DNA of 64,000 nucleotides from Meiothermus sp. GTDB taxonomy: Bacteria; Deinococcota; Deinococci; Deinococcales; Thermaceae. Within the stretch, counting starts at the first letter, position 1. Each line of letters starts with the position of its first letter. Made by a program: the position numbers and the translations under genes. Under the pieces are notes generated by a model. That model had not been told where the DNA came from. It made no database searches and saw only the letters and a program-made list of their open reading frames with translations. Location of the stretch: the NCBI RefSeq assembly GCF_026004055.1, contig NZ_BPIJ01000001.1, positions 1,116,001 through 1,180,000 of the forward strand. The letters are read 5' to 3'. Shown piece after piece: positions 16,109 to 23,215 of the stretch.

Positions 16109-16672
16109 TTATCGGCGTTTCTTGACCAGCCACTTCTCTTCGGCAAACCCTTCGCGCGCATTGACCACTCGAGCCAGCGTGAAGAGCAGGTCGGAGAGCC
16201 GATTGAGGTAACGCAGGGCTTCCGGATTGGCCTCCTCGCTGCGCATCAACTCGACCACGCGGCGCTCGGCCCGGCGGGCGATGGTGCGGGCTAGGTGCAA
16301 GGCAGCAGCGGCGGGGTGGCCGCCGGGGTGGATGAAGCCGGTAAAGCGGGGGGCTTCCTCCTGGTAGCGGTCGATGAGTTGTTCGAGCTTTTCCACATCC
16401 GAGGCGTCGAGGCGGGCCAGGTTCTTTTCGTATGGGCCGCCCTTGCGGGTGGCGAGGTCGGCGCCTAGGTCGAAGAGGGCGTTCTGGAGGTACTCGAGGT
16501 CGGCTTGAATGTCGGCATGGGCCGTGGGCAGGGCCGCACGGGCCAGGCCAATGGCGCTGTTGGCTTCGTCCACGGTGCCGTAGGCCTCCACCCGGGGGTG
16601 ATCCTTGCCCACCCGGTCGGCGCCGTAGAGGCCGGTCTCGCCTGTATCGCCGGTTTTGGTATAGATTTTCAT
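16109..16672 (-). CDS. cob(I)alamin adenosyltransferase, PduO type
   Basis: 187 residues. The N-terminal KIYTKTGDTGETGLYG (ATP-binding loop), VEAYGTVDEANSAIGLA near residue 28, and the C-terminal ARTIARRAERRVVEL and LNRLSDLLFTLAR near 157 are hallmarks of the PduO/MMAB trimeric enzyme, which transfers adenosyl from ATP to cob(I)alamin. It is followed at 31 bases by the BtuF-like gene. The cluster would take up or salvage and activate vitamin B12. Confidence 0.93.
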   Translation of the reverse strand: MKIYTKTGDTGETGLYGADRVGKDHPRVEAYGTVDEANSAIGLARAALPTAHADIQADLEYLQNALFDLGADLATRKGGPYEKNLARLDASDVEKLEQLIDRYQEEAPRFTGFIHPGGHPAAAALHLARTIARRAERRVVELMRSEEANPEALRYLNRLSDLLFTLARVVNAREGFAEEKWLVKKRR

Positions 16673-16736
16673 GCGCTTATTTAACCCTATTCGATGGGGC
16701 TCGAGTGGGTCGGGACTGACATACCCGAGCAGGCTG

Positions 16737-16742
16737 TACTAT
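16737..16742 (+). promoter_or_regulatory. -10 box of the mntA-like gene, leaderless type
   Basis: TACTAT is followed by six bases and ATG 16749. CTGACA lies 15 bases upstream as a possible -35 box. No ribosome site is present. Confidence 0.5.
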
Positions 16743-16748
16743 GGTCTC

Positions 16749-17039
16749 ATGCGCAGGGGAAGTGTGCTGGCCATCCTGGAAGAACCGCTGCCGGGCCTGG
16801 CCAAACGTTACCGGATCAAAAGCTTGTATTTGTTTGGCTCTACTGCCCGCGACGAGGCGGGCCCCGAGAGCGATGTGGATTTACTGGTGCGACTGGAAGA
16901 GCCCACCTTCGAGCTCTATATCGGCCTCAAGCACGAGCTGGAAGATATGCTGGGCAGCAAGGTAGACCTGGTCAGCGCCAAAAAAGTGCCCCCCGGCCTG
17001 CGCTCCCATATCGAGGCCGATGCCCTGCAGTTGGTTTGA
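16749..17039 (+). CDS. mntA: MntA-like minimal nucleotidyltransferase (antitoxin type)
   Basis: 96 residues. GSTARDEAGPESDVD fits the GSX10DXD active-site pattern of minimal nucleotidyltransferases. In MntA/HepT modules this enzyme AMPylates and silences the HepT ribonuclease. The longer frame from 16671 is rejected because it enters the divergent gene and the -10 box sits just before ATG 16749. The HepT-like gene begins nine bases after the stop. Confidence 0.8.
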   Translation: MRRGSVLAILEEPLPGLAKRYRIKSLYLFGSTARDEAGPESDVDLLVRLEEPTFELYIGLKHELEDMLGSKVDLVSAKKVPPGLRSHIEADALQLV

Positions 17040-17048
17040 AAGGGGCCT

Positions 17049-17420
17049 ATGCGCCACCCAGACACTCCCAACCCCCACCTGCTGAAGCGGGTGCACCTCG
17101 AGCAGATGCAACAGGCCGCCCAGCGCATCCTGGACTATACCGCCGGCATGGACTTTACCGAGTTTGCCGCCGATGGGCGCACCCAGGATGCCGTGCGCTA
17201 CAACCTGCACCAGTTCGGGCTAATTGCCGCCACCCTGCACAAAAGTGCGCGCGAGGAGCTAACCGAACTCGACTGGCGCAGCATCCTGGATCTGCCCGAC
17301 CTGGTAAGCCGCCTGCACTTTGGCATCCAGGACGAAATTCTTTGGGATCTGATCCAGCGCACCCTGCCCTACTGGCTGGTGGTGCTGGAGGAAACCCTAG
17401 GGCCGCCCCCTGCGCCATAG
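17049..17420 (+). CDS. hepT: HepT-like (DUF86) protein with altered active-site motif
   Basis: 123 residues, all-helical. RILDYTAGMDFTEFAADGRTQDAVRYNLHQFG and the tail DEILWDLIQRTLPYW match the HepT/DUF86 layout. The catalytic RX4-6HXY motif normally found just before DxxxLW is not intact; the corresponding place reads LVSRLHFGIQDEILW, lacking the Tyr and the Arg-His spacing. It may be an inactive toxin, or a divergent one. The pairing with mntA and the nine-base spacing support a two-gene module. Confidence 0.75.
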   Translation: MRHPDTPNPHLLKRVHLEQMQQAAQRILDYTAGMDFTEFAADGRTQDAVRYNLHQFGLIAATLHKSAREELTELDWRSILDLPDLVSRLHFGIQDEILWDLIQRTLPYWLVVLEETLGPPPAP

Positions 17421-17438
17421 ACCTCTGGAGAAAGCCCC

Positions 17439-18833
17439 ATGCTGCGCCGCCTCGGAACCCTTTTGGGCCTGTTCACCCTGACGGGGTGGGCACTGGCCCA
17501 GACCCTCTGCGTACCCCCGGCCCCCACAGGTACGCCCAACCGCCCCATCACCGGCTACAGCGCCGCCAGCCTCGAGGCCTACGACCGGGTGATACAAAGG
17601 CTCCTGGAGCGCTACCAGATTCCCGGTGCGGCCCTGGCGGTAGCCAAGGACGGCCGGCTGGTGCTTTCGCGGGGCTACGGCTTCGCCGATGTGCGAACCA
17701 AAGAACCGGTGCAGCCCGATGCGCTGTTCCGGCTGGCCAGCCTTAGCAAGCCCATCACGGCAGTGGCCGTACTGCACCTGGGCGAGAGCCTGGTCTTCCA
17801 GGGGGTCTACCCCGACCTAAACAGCTTTCTGAACGAAAAAGCCTTCCGCTTTATCAATATCCCGCCCTATGGGGGTCAGATGGCCGACCCCCGCCTTAAG
17901 CAGATCACCCTGCGCGACCTGTTGCAGCACTCGGGGGGCTGGCACCGGGGCTGGGCGGGTGACCCCATGTTTCGCCCCACCCTGAGCGACATTGCCAGGG
18001 CCATGCGGCGGCCCGAGCGCCTGAGCAGCCGGGAGTTGATCGCCTTCATGATGAGCCGCAAGCTCCAGTTTGCCCCCGGTAGCCGCTCGGCCTATTCCAA
18101 CCTGGGCTATGCCGTGCTGGGGCTGGTGATTGAAAAGCTGAGCGGCCAGCCATACGAATCCTACGTGCAAACCATGCTGCGACCGCTGGGCATTTACAGC
18201 GTGCGAGCCGGCAAAACCCGCCTGCAAGAGCGTCTCAAAGGCGAGGTGCGCTACTACGACTTTCCAGGGGGGCCCCTGGTTCGTTCGGTGGTGGACGGCA
18301 CCCTGGTCAACCGGCCCTATGGCGAGTTCTACCTCGAGGCCCACACTGCAAACGGCGGCCTGGTGGCCTCGGCCCCCGACCTGGCGCGCTTGGTGGTGGC
18401 GCTGGAGGGCTTGCGCGGGCCGCCTCTCCTCTCCCGCGAAGCCTTGCACGAGATGCTGCGCCGCCCCCGGCTTGCGCAGTACGAAAAAACTACCCGCTAC
18501 TACGCCCTGGGCTGGGGGGTGCGGGTACCCCAGCCCCAGCCTGCGACCCCTCCCCTGGCAGTCGCTGCCGGTCAGGGTAGCAGCGAACCCCGCAACCCGC
18601 CGGAGAAACCCCCCCTGGTGTTCTCTTTGTCGCCCGAGCAGCTCGAGTGGAGCCACGACGGGGCTTTTGCCGGAAGCCGCACCCTGCTGTTGCGCCTGCC
18701 GGGCGGGGTGGTGCTGGCGGCCCTTTTCAACAGCCGCCCCTGGAACGACTGGAGCTTTATAGCAGAGCTGCGGCGGGGGCTCGAGAACGCCACCCAGATG
18801 GTACAAACCTGGCCCGACTACGACTGTTTTTGA
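17439..18833 (+). CDS. secreted serine hydrolase, beta-lactamase/DD-peptidase family
   Basis: 464 residues with a signal peptide ending near ALAQ (residue 21). The SXXK motif is SLSK near residue 106 (FRLASLSKPITA) and the YXN motif is YSN near residue 212 (GSRSAYSNLGYAVLG). The WSHDGAF segment near 406 stands where the third motif is expected. The family includes esterases, D-aminopeptidases and class C beta-lactamase relatives; the substrate is not evident. It follows the hepT-like gene by 18 bases, probably by chance, and precedes a cell-wall peptidase gene. Confidence 0.85.
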   Translation: MLRRLGTLLGLFTLTGWALAQTLCVPPAPTGTPNRPITGYSAASLEAYDRVIQRLLERYQIPGAALAVAKDGRLVLSRGYGFADVRTKEPVQPDALFRLASLSKPITAVAVLHLGESLVFQGVYPDLNSFLNEKAFRFINIPPYGGQMADPRLKQITLRDLLQHSGGWHRGWAGDPMFRPTLSDIARAMRRPERLSSRELIAFMMSRKLQFAPGSRSAYSNLGYAVLGLVIEKLSGQPYESYVQTMLRPLGIYSVRAGKTRLQERLKGEVRYYDFPGGPLVRSVVDGTLVNRPYGEFYLEAHTANGGLVASAPDLARLVVALEGLRGPPLLSREALHEMLRRPRLAQYEKTTRYYALGWGVRVPQPQPATPPLAVAAGQGSSEPRNPPEKPPLVFSLSPEQLEWSHDGAFAGSRTLLLRLPGGVVLAALFNSRPWNDWSFIAELRRGLENATQMVQTWPDYDCF

Positions 18834-18895
18834 GGGGGTCGGGTGGCCGCCAAGCGCATCTCCCGGACTATCTCCCCACCCATTAGACTGGCTTT

Positions 18896-19891
18896 ATGCT
18901 TCGCTGGCTTTTTGCCCTCCTCACCCTTTCTTCTCTCACATTGGCGCAGACCACCCACACCGTCCAACCCGGCGAAACCCTCTACCGCATCGCCAAGCAG
19001 TACAACACCACCGTGGAAGCCCTGCAGGTGCTCAACAACCTAAGCGACCCCACGCAGCTCCGGGTGGGGCAGGTGTTGCGCCTGAGTGGGCAGCCCAGCC
19101 TGAGCGTCTACCGGCTGACCCAGGCCCCCTCCCCCATCGAGGCCCTCGAGTGGCCCCGCCAGACCGTGCAGGGCCATCTGGCGGTGGTGCGGATTACCGC
19201 CCCAGCGCCGGTGGAGGGCGAGGTGCGCTTCCTGAACAGCACCTATCCCATTCAGCAAAACCGCGTTCTGCTGCCGGTTCCGGCCCTGCAAGCCCCCGGC
19301 CTCTACCCGGCCCTCCTGCGCGTGGGCGGCGAGGCGGTGCGGCTCGAGGTGCGGGTGGTGGCCGGTACCTTTGGGCGCTTCACCCTGCAACTGCCTCCCG
19401 AACGTCGGGCACTTTTGGTACCCGAAAAGCTCCGGGCCGAGCGGCTGCGGGTAGTCGGTTCGTGCGACTTTGACCGCCCCCAGCAGTGGCGCGGCCCCTT
19501 CCAGAAGCCCATTCAGACCAATCGCATTACCGACCCCTTCGGCACCCGCCGCAGCTACGACCAGGGCCGCAGCTACTCCTACCACGAGGGCCTCGACTAC
19601 GGCGTCCCCGAGGGCACCCCGGTCTACGCCCCGGCCCCCGGCGTGGTGGGCTTGGCCGAGACCCTGTTTGTGCGCGGGGGTGCGGTGACCCTCGACCACG
19701 GCCTAGGGGTGTGCAGCGGCTTCTGGCATCTTTCCCGCATCGCCGTCCGGCCCGGTCAGCACGTAAAGGCCGGCGATCTGATCGGCTATTCCGGCAACAC
19801 CGGCCTTTCCAACGGCCCCCACCTGCATTTTGAAATCCGCGTGCGCGGCATTCCCACCAACCCCGCCCCCTGGTACCTGGCGGTTCCTTGA
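18896..19891 (+). CDS. secreted LysM/M23 metallopeptidase
   Basis: 331 residues. A signal peptide (MLRWLFALLTLSSLTLA) is followed by one LysM peptidoglycan-binding domain (about 20-63, HTVQPGETLYRIAKQYNTTVEALQVLN), a beta-rich linker and a LytM/M23 domain (about 210-325). Zinc ligands are visible in HEGLDYG and HLHFE, with a catalytic His in FWHLSR. It should cleave peptide cross-links in the cell wall or act as an activator. A TTAT-rich gap separates it from the preceding hydrolase. Confidence 0.92.
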   Translation: MLRWLFALLTLSSLTLAQTTHTVQPGETLYRIAKQYNTTVEALQVLNNLSDPTQLRVGQVLRLSGQPSLSVYRLTQAPSPIEALEWPRQTVQGHLAVVRITAPAPVEGEVRFLNSTYPIQQNRVLLPVPALQAPGLYPALLRVGGEAVRLEVRVVAGTFGRFTLQLPPERRALLVPEKLRAERLRVVGSCDFDRPQQWRGPFQKPIQTNRITDPFGTRRSYDQGRSYSYHEGLDYGVPEGTPVYAPAPGVVGLAETLFVRGGAVTLDHGLGVCSGFWHLSRIAVRPGQHVKAGDLIGYSGNTGLSNGPHLHFEIRVRGIPTNPAPWYLAVP

Positions 19892-20065
19892 TTGCGGTGC
19901 CTGAGGCCAAACTTTTGGCGTGTGGCCCATTTTCGGTGACGCACAGGATAGGGGGGGTGGTAGGAGTTGGACGATGGTTTTCAACATCTACCCCCACTCC
20001 CTACCTCCCACCTCCTAAAGATGATTTAGCCTGCGACCTGCGACATTTTGCAACCCTGCCCTGCA

Positions 20066-20611
20066 TCAAAGCGCCTGCAACACGGGCCGTACCCCCTGCT
20101 CGGTCGCCAGGAACCGCACCGGCACATCCCAGGGGTCGTGGGGCAGTTCGGGCAACAGCAGGGCCTCGGCCACCAGGCCAATGGTGAGGGTGCTGGGTGG
20201 TAACCCGGCCAGAAAACGGTCGTAGAAACCCTGCCCGTACCCCAACCGACGGCCCCACGGGTCGAAGGCCAACCCCGGCACCAGTACGGCATCCAGCACA
20301 GATGGCGCCACCTTGGGGGTCTCGGGGGCAGGCTCCCAGAAGCCGTAGGGGTGTTTGACCAGCTTGCAGGGCAGGGGATGTACCTCGAGCGCGTAGGTGC
20401 GGGCTCTGGGCAGGTAGTAGGTGGCGGGATAGCAGTGTTGCAGTTCGGCAGGGTCGAGCTCGGAACCAAATGCGCTGTAGAGCAGGATATGCCGGGCCTG
20501 ATGCGAGGCCAAAAAGCGGGCCAGGTGTTGCACCACCTGCGCGGATAACTGCGCTACTGGCAGCCCTTTGCGAATACCTTTTGCCCAGCTTCTGAGTTTG
20601 GCCTTGTTCAT
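20066..20611 (-). CDS. 5-formyltetrahydrofolate cyclo-ligase
   Basis: 181 residues from MNKAKLRSWAKGIR. The family signature is present: the N-terminal basic helix KAKLRSWAKGIRKGL, LPRARTYALEVHPL, and the C-terminal VLVPGLAFDPWGRRLGYGQGFYDRFL, which binds ATP and substrate. It converts 5-formyl-THF to 5,10-methenyl-THF. The frame is open to 20734, but the family start aligns with ATG 20611. It is transcribed divergently from the FmdB-like gene. Confidence 0.92.
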   Translation of the reverse strand: MNKAKLRSWAKGIRKGLPVAQLSAQVVQHLARFLASHQARHILLYSAFGSELDPAELQHCYPATYYLPRARTYALEVHPLPCKLVKHPYGFWEPAPETPKVAPSVLDAVLVPGLAFDPWGRRLGYGQGFYDRFLAGLPPSTLTIGLVAEALLLPELPHDPWDVPVRFLATEQGVRPVLQAL

Positions 20612-20677
20612 GCCAATCAGTATTTCATGTAGGGCTTGGCCCGCGAAAAAGTTATGAGGCTTATGAATAAACGCAGA

Positions 20678-20707
20678 TTGACAGTCGCAGGGGTTGTTTG
20701 TCAAAAT
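20678..20707 (+). promoter_or_regulatory. promoter of the FmdB-like gene
   Basis: TTGACA (20678-20683), 18-base spacer and CAAAAT (20702-20707). The predicted leader of about 48 bases includes an AGGAG ribosome site before ATG 20762, unlike the leaderless genes nearby. Confidence 0.6.
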
Positions 20708-20761
20708 ACCGAGAAGAGGGAGGTGACCCCTCAAGACAAGTTTGTCCCACAGGAGTCAGCG

Positions 20762-21013
20762 ATGCCCAAATACGTCTACCAGAACCTCGAGACCGGCGAA
20801 CAATACGAGTTCGAACAAGGTTTTCACGACCCAGCCTACACCCACCACCCCGAGACCGGCGCCCCCATCAAGCGCCTAATCTTTGCCCCGGCGGTGGTCT
20901 TCAAGGGCTCGGGTTGGTACATCAAAGATTCCAAGGCCTCCTCCACTGCTTCATCCTCGTCGAAGGAAAGCTCGAGCTGCTCTACGGGTACTTGCGGCGC
21001 CGCTGCCGACTAA
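20762..21013 (+). CDS. FmdB-family small regulatory-type protein
   Basis: 83 residues starting MPKYVYQNLETGEQYEFEQGF and containing IKRLIFAPAVVFKGSGWYIKDSK, the typical second half of FmdB-like zinc ribbon proteins. The CxxC pair usual in the first half is missing; two cysteines occur only in the serine-rich tail (SCSTGTC). Zinc binding is therefore doubtful. An AGGAG site eight bases upstream fixes the start at ATG 20762 rather than 20636. Confidence 0.82.
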   Translation: MPKYVYQNLETGEQYEFEQGFHDPAYTHHPETGAPIKRLIFAPAVVFKGSGWYIKDSKASSTASSSSKESSSCSTGTCGAAAD

Positions 21014-21030
21014 ACCAACCCCAATTGCCG

Positions 21031-21064
21031 AGCCGCAAGCAGTCGCCTGCGGCTTAGGCTTTTA
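21031..21064 (+). terminator. possible terminator after the FmdB-like gene
   Basis: AGCCGCA (21031-21037) and TGCGGCT (21048-21054) form a stem with a ten-base loop; TTTT follows seven bases later. Weak. Confidence 0.35.
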
Positions 21065-21211
21065 TGGTTTTCCCCTTTTCTTCTCCCCCTGTGGGCGAGG
21101 GTGGCGACACGCCGGTTCGCTATGCAAACGATAGGGGCCTGTTCTACAGCTTTTGCAGGGGGCACCCCATGCACCATACTGGTAGCGTAAGGTGAAAGGG
21201 GTGAGGTGATT

Positions 21212-22174
21212 ATGTTTCTACTCTTGGGCATCGTCGTGGCAATCTTAGGCATCTTCTTGCTGGCCCAACCCGGAGCCAGGCGGGCTTTGGGGGTGCCGCT
21301 CTTGCTGGCCGGCTTGGCCATAGCGGCCATCTCGCAGAGCTTTGTGGTGGTTCCCGCAGGGTATGTGGGGGTGGTGTTCAATGTGTTCGGTGGGGTTCAG
21401 CCCTCGCCGCTGGGAGAGGGTTTTCGTATCGTTATTCCGGGCATTCAAAGCGTGGTTTTATACGATGCCAGATTGAAAGAGGTCACCCTGGCCAAAGGGC
21501 CCGCCCCGGCAGGCACCAGCACCCCCGGCGAGGATGCCATCACCGCCCGCAGTAAGGAAGGGCTGGATATTGGGGTCGATGTAACGGTACAGTACCGCAT
21601 CAAGCGCGAAGAGGCTCCGCAGCTCCACCGCAACCTGGGGCCGAACTACCTCGAGACCCTGATTGTGCCCCAGATTCGCAGCAAGGTGCGAGACGCGGTG
21701 GGTCTGTTTAACGCCGCCGAACTGATCAGTACGCAGCGAACCCAGCTCGAGGCCGCCGTTACTAAGGAACTGCGTGAAGACCTAGGCGCCCAGCACATCG
21801 AACTAATCTCGGTGCTCTTGCGCCGGATTGACATCCCCCCTTCGGTGGCAAAGGTGATCGAGGAAAAACAAACCGCCGAGCAACAAGTACAGGTCGAGAT
21901 CAACCGCCGCCAGCAAGCCGAAATTGCGGCTCAGCGGGCTGTAGTGCAGGCCAAAGGCGAGCGCGATGCCGCCATTTTGCGGGCCGAAGGGGAGGCCCAG
22001 GCCATCCGGCTGCGCGGCGAGGCCCTGCGGCAAAGCCCCCAGGTGATTCAGCTCACCGTAGCCGAAAAGCTGGCCCCCAACATCAACACCATCATGGTGC
22101 CCACCACCGGCAACTTCCTGCTCGACTTGCGGAGCCTGCAAAACCTCGGCCAGCCCGCCCAGCCTGCGCGATAA
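21212..22174 (+). CDS. SPFH/prohibitin-family membrane protein
   Basis: About 320 residues. Two N-terminal hydrophobic segments (about 3-20 and 28-45) precede an SPFH domain (VPAGYVGVVFNVFGG to about residue 215) and a charged coiled coil (VIEEKQTAEQQVQVEINRRQQAEIAAQRA, about 215-275). It probably forms oligomers on the membrane and may chaperone membrane proteins or proteases. GAGGTG five bases upstream favours ATG 21212 over GTG 21206. It is distinct from FloA at the window start, so the organism has at least two SPFH proteins. Confidence 0.88.
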   Translation: MFLLLGIVVAILGIFLLAQPGARRALGVPLLLAGLAIAAISQSFVVVPAGYVGVVFNVFGGVQPSPLGEGFRIVIPGIQSVVLYDARLKEVTLAKGPAPAGTSTPGEDAITARSKEGLDIGVDVTVQYRIKREEAPQLHRNLGPNYLETLIVPQIRSKVRDAVGLFNAAELISTQRTQLEAAVTKELREDLGAQHIELISVLLRRIDIPPSVAKVIEEKQTAEQQVQVEINRRQQAEIAAQRAVVQAKGERDAAILRAEGEAQAIRLRGEALRQSPQVIQLTVAEKLAPNINTIMVPTTGNFLLDLRSLQNLGQPAQPAR

Positions 22175-22207
22175 CAACCGGCCGGGCCATCTGGTAGCCT
22201 GGGCGGT

Positions 22208-22792
22208 ATGGAATGGGTATACGCAGCGTTGGCCGGCTACTTTTTGGGTTCGCTGCCCTTTGCCTACTGGTTTGGCATACTGCAAAACAAAAACCTGCTT
22301 GCCGAGGGCTCGGGTAACGTGGGGGGCACCAATGCCTGGCGGGTGCTGGGCCCGGTACCAGGGCTGATGGTAATGACCCTGGACGTGGCCAAGGGCCTGA
22401 TGGCCGTTGCGCTAGGCGAATTTTTGGCCCGCGACCCCGGTGGGGGGCTGCTGGGAGGCGCCCTGGCCGTGCTAGGACATTGCTATTCGGTGTGGCTGCT
22501 GGGACGCGGCGGCAAGGGCCTGGCCCCCGCCCTGGGCGCTCTGTTTGCTATTAATCCCTGGCTTCTGGCAGCAGCGGGCGGATCTTTTGGGCTTGCCTAC
22601 TTGCTTACGCGCAACCCCTACCGGAGTGTGGTGCTGGCGGCCATGGCCTTTCCGCTGGCCTCGAGCGCCGTCGGGGGTAGCCTCAGCTATCTGTGGTTTG
22701 GCTTTGGCGTGGCGGTACCCATCCTGCTCAAGCACCTGGGCGAGTGGAACCGTCCCCCGGGTCAACTACCCAGAAAAGTGAAAAGCGGCTAG
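22208..22792 (+). CDS. plsY: acyl-phosphate:glycerol-3-phosphate acyltransferase PlsY
   Basis: 194 residues with five hydrophobic segments. The three cytoplasmic motifs are visible: GSGNVGGTNAWR near residue 35, GHCYSVWLLGRGGKGLA near 96, and a C-terminal KHLGEWNR near 178. PlsY starts phospholipid synthesis by acylating glycerol 3-phosphate from acyl phosphate. TAGCCT seven bases before ATG 22208 suggests a leaderless start, but co-transcription with the SPFH gene 33 bases upstream is also possible. Confidence 0.93.
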   Translation: MEWVYAALAGYFLGSLPFAYWFGILQNKNLLAEGSGNVGGTNAWRVLGPVPGLMVMTLDVAKGLMAVALGEFLARDPGGGLLGGALAVLGHCYSVWLLGRGGKGLAPALGALFAINPWLLAAAGGSFGLAYLLTRNPYRSVVLAAMAFPLASSAVGGSLSYLWFGFGVAVPILLKHLGEWNRPPGQLPRKVKSG

Positions 22793-22840
22793 CTTCGACG
22801 TGTGGGCCCACACGGGCTCCCAATTATCGTGCTTTCTTAG

Positions 22841-23178
22841 TGGTCTGGTAAAAAAATACGCAGTATGGGGTTTAGCCTTCAGAACGCGCCGTGTCTCGTA
22901 AACCTGGGCCTTCGGTGCCTTGCCTGTACGGTCATGCAAAAAGCACCCCACCCCGCTTCGCCCCTTCCCTCCCCTACTGCGTAGGGGAGGCCAGGTGGGG
23001 TGGCTGACCTGGCCCTTCACCCAGCGGATTGGGGGCCTTGCCTGATACCCTCCCCCACCCTCCCTACGCGGTAGGGGGGGCGTTTTTAGGCCATCTCGAG
23101 GGCCGAAGTGGGATGGAATCTCTACAACGATGTATTCGGGGTGCGGTACATAACTTCGGAAATTTAGTTACCAGACCA
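22841..23178. mobile_element. MITE-like repeat, family 3, with target duplication
   Basis: 338 bases ending in perfect inverted repeats TGGTCTGGTAA (22841-22851) and TTACCAGACCA (23168-23178). CTTAG flanks it on both sides as a direct repeat (22836-22840 and 23179-23183). It has no coding capacity, and internal inverted repeats of the CCTCCCCTAC/GTAGGGGAGG kind are present. A second, shorter member lies at 49574-49771. The element fills most of the 22793-23215 gap. Confidence 0.82.
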
Positions 23179-23215
23179 CTTAGTTCCGGATGGCTCGATA
23201 TCTGCGAAACTCGCC

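Noticed and set aside
16673-16748. Cobalamin riboswitch upstream of the adenosyltransferase gene
   Set aside because: The gap to the divergent mntA gene is only about 75 bases, too short for a cobalamin riboswitch, and no B12-box-like sequence was seen.
16694-17746. 350-codon plus-strand frame across the mntA-hepT region
   Set aside because: It is in a different frame from the recognisable MntA, HepT and hydrolase genes and is rich in Pro, Arg and Ala as a GC-driven shadow.
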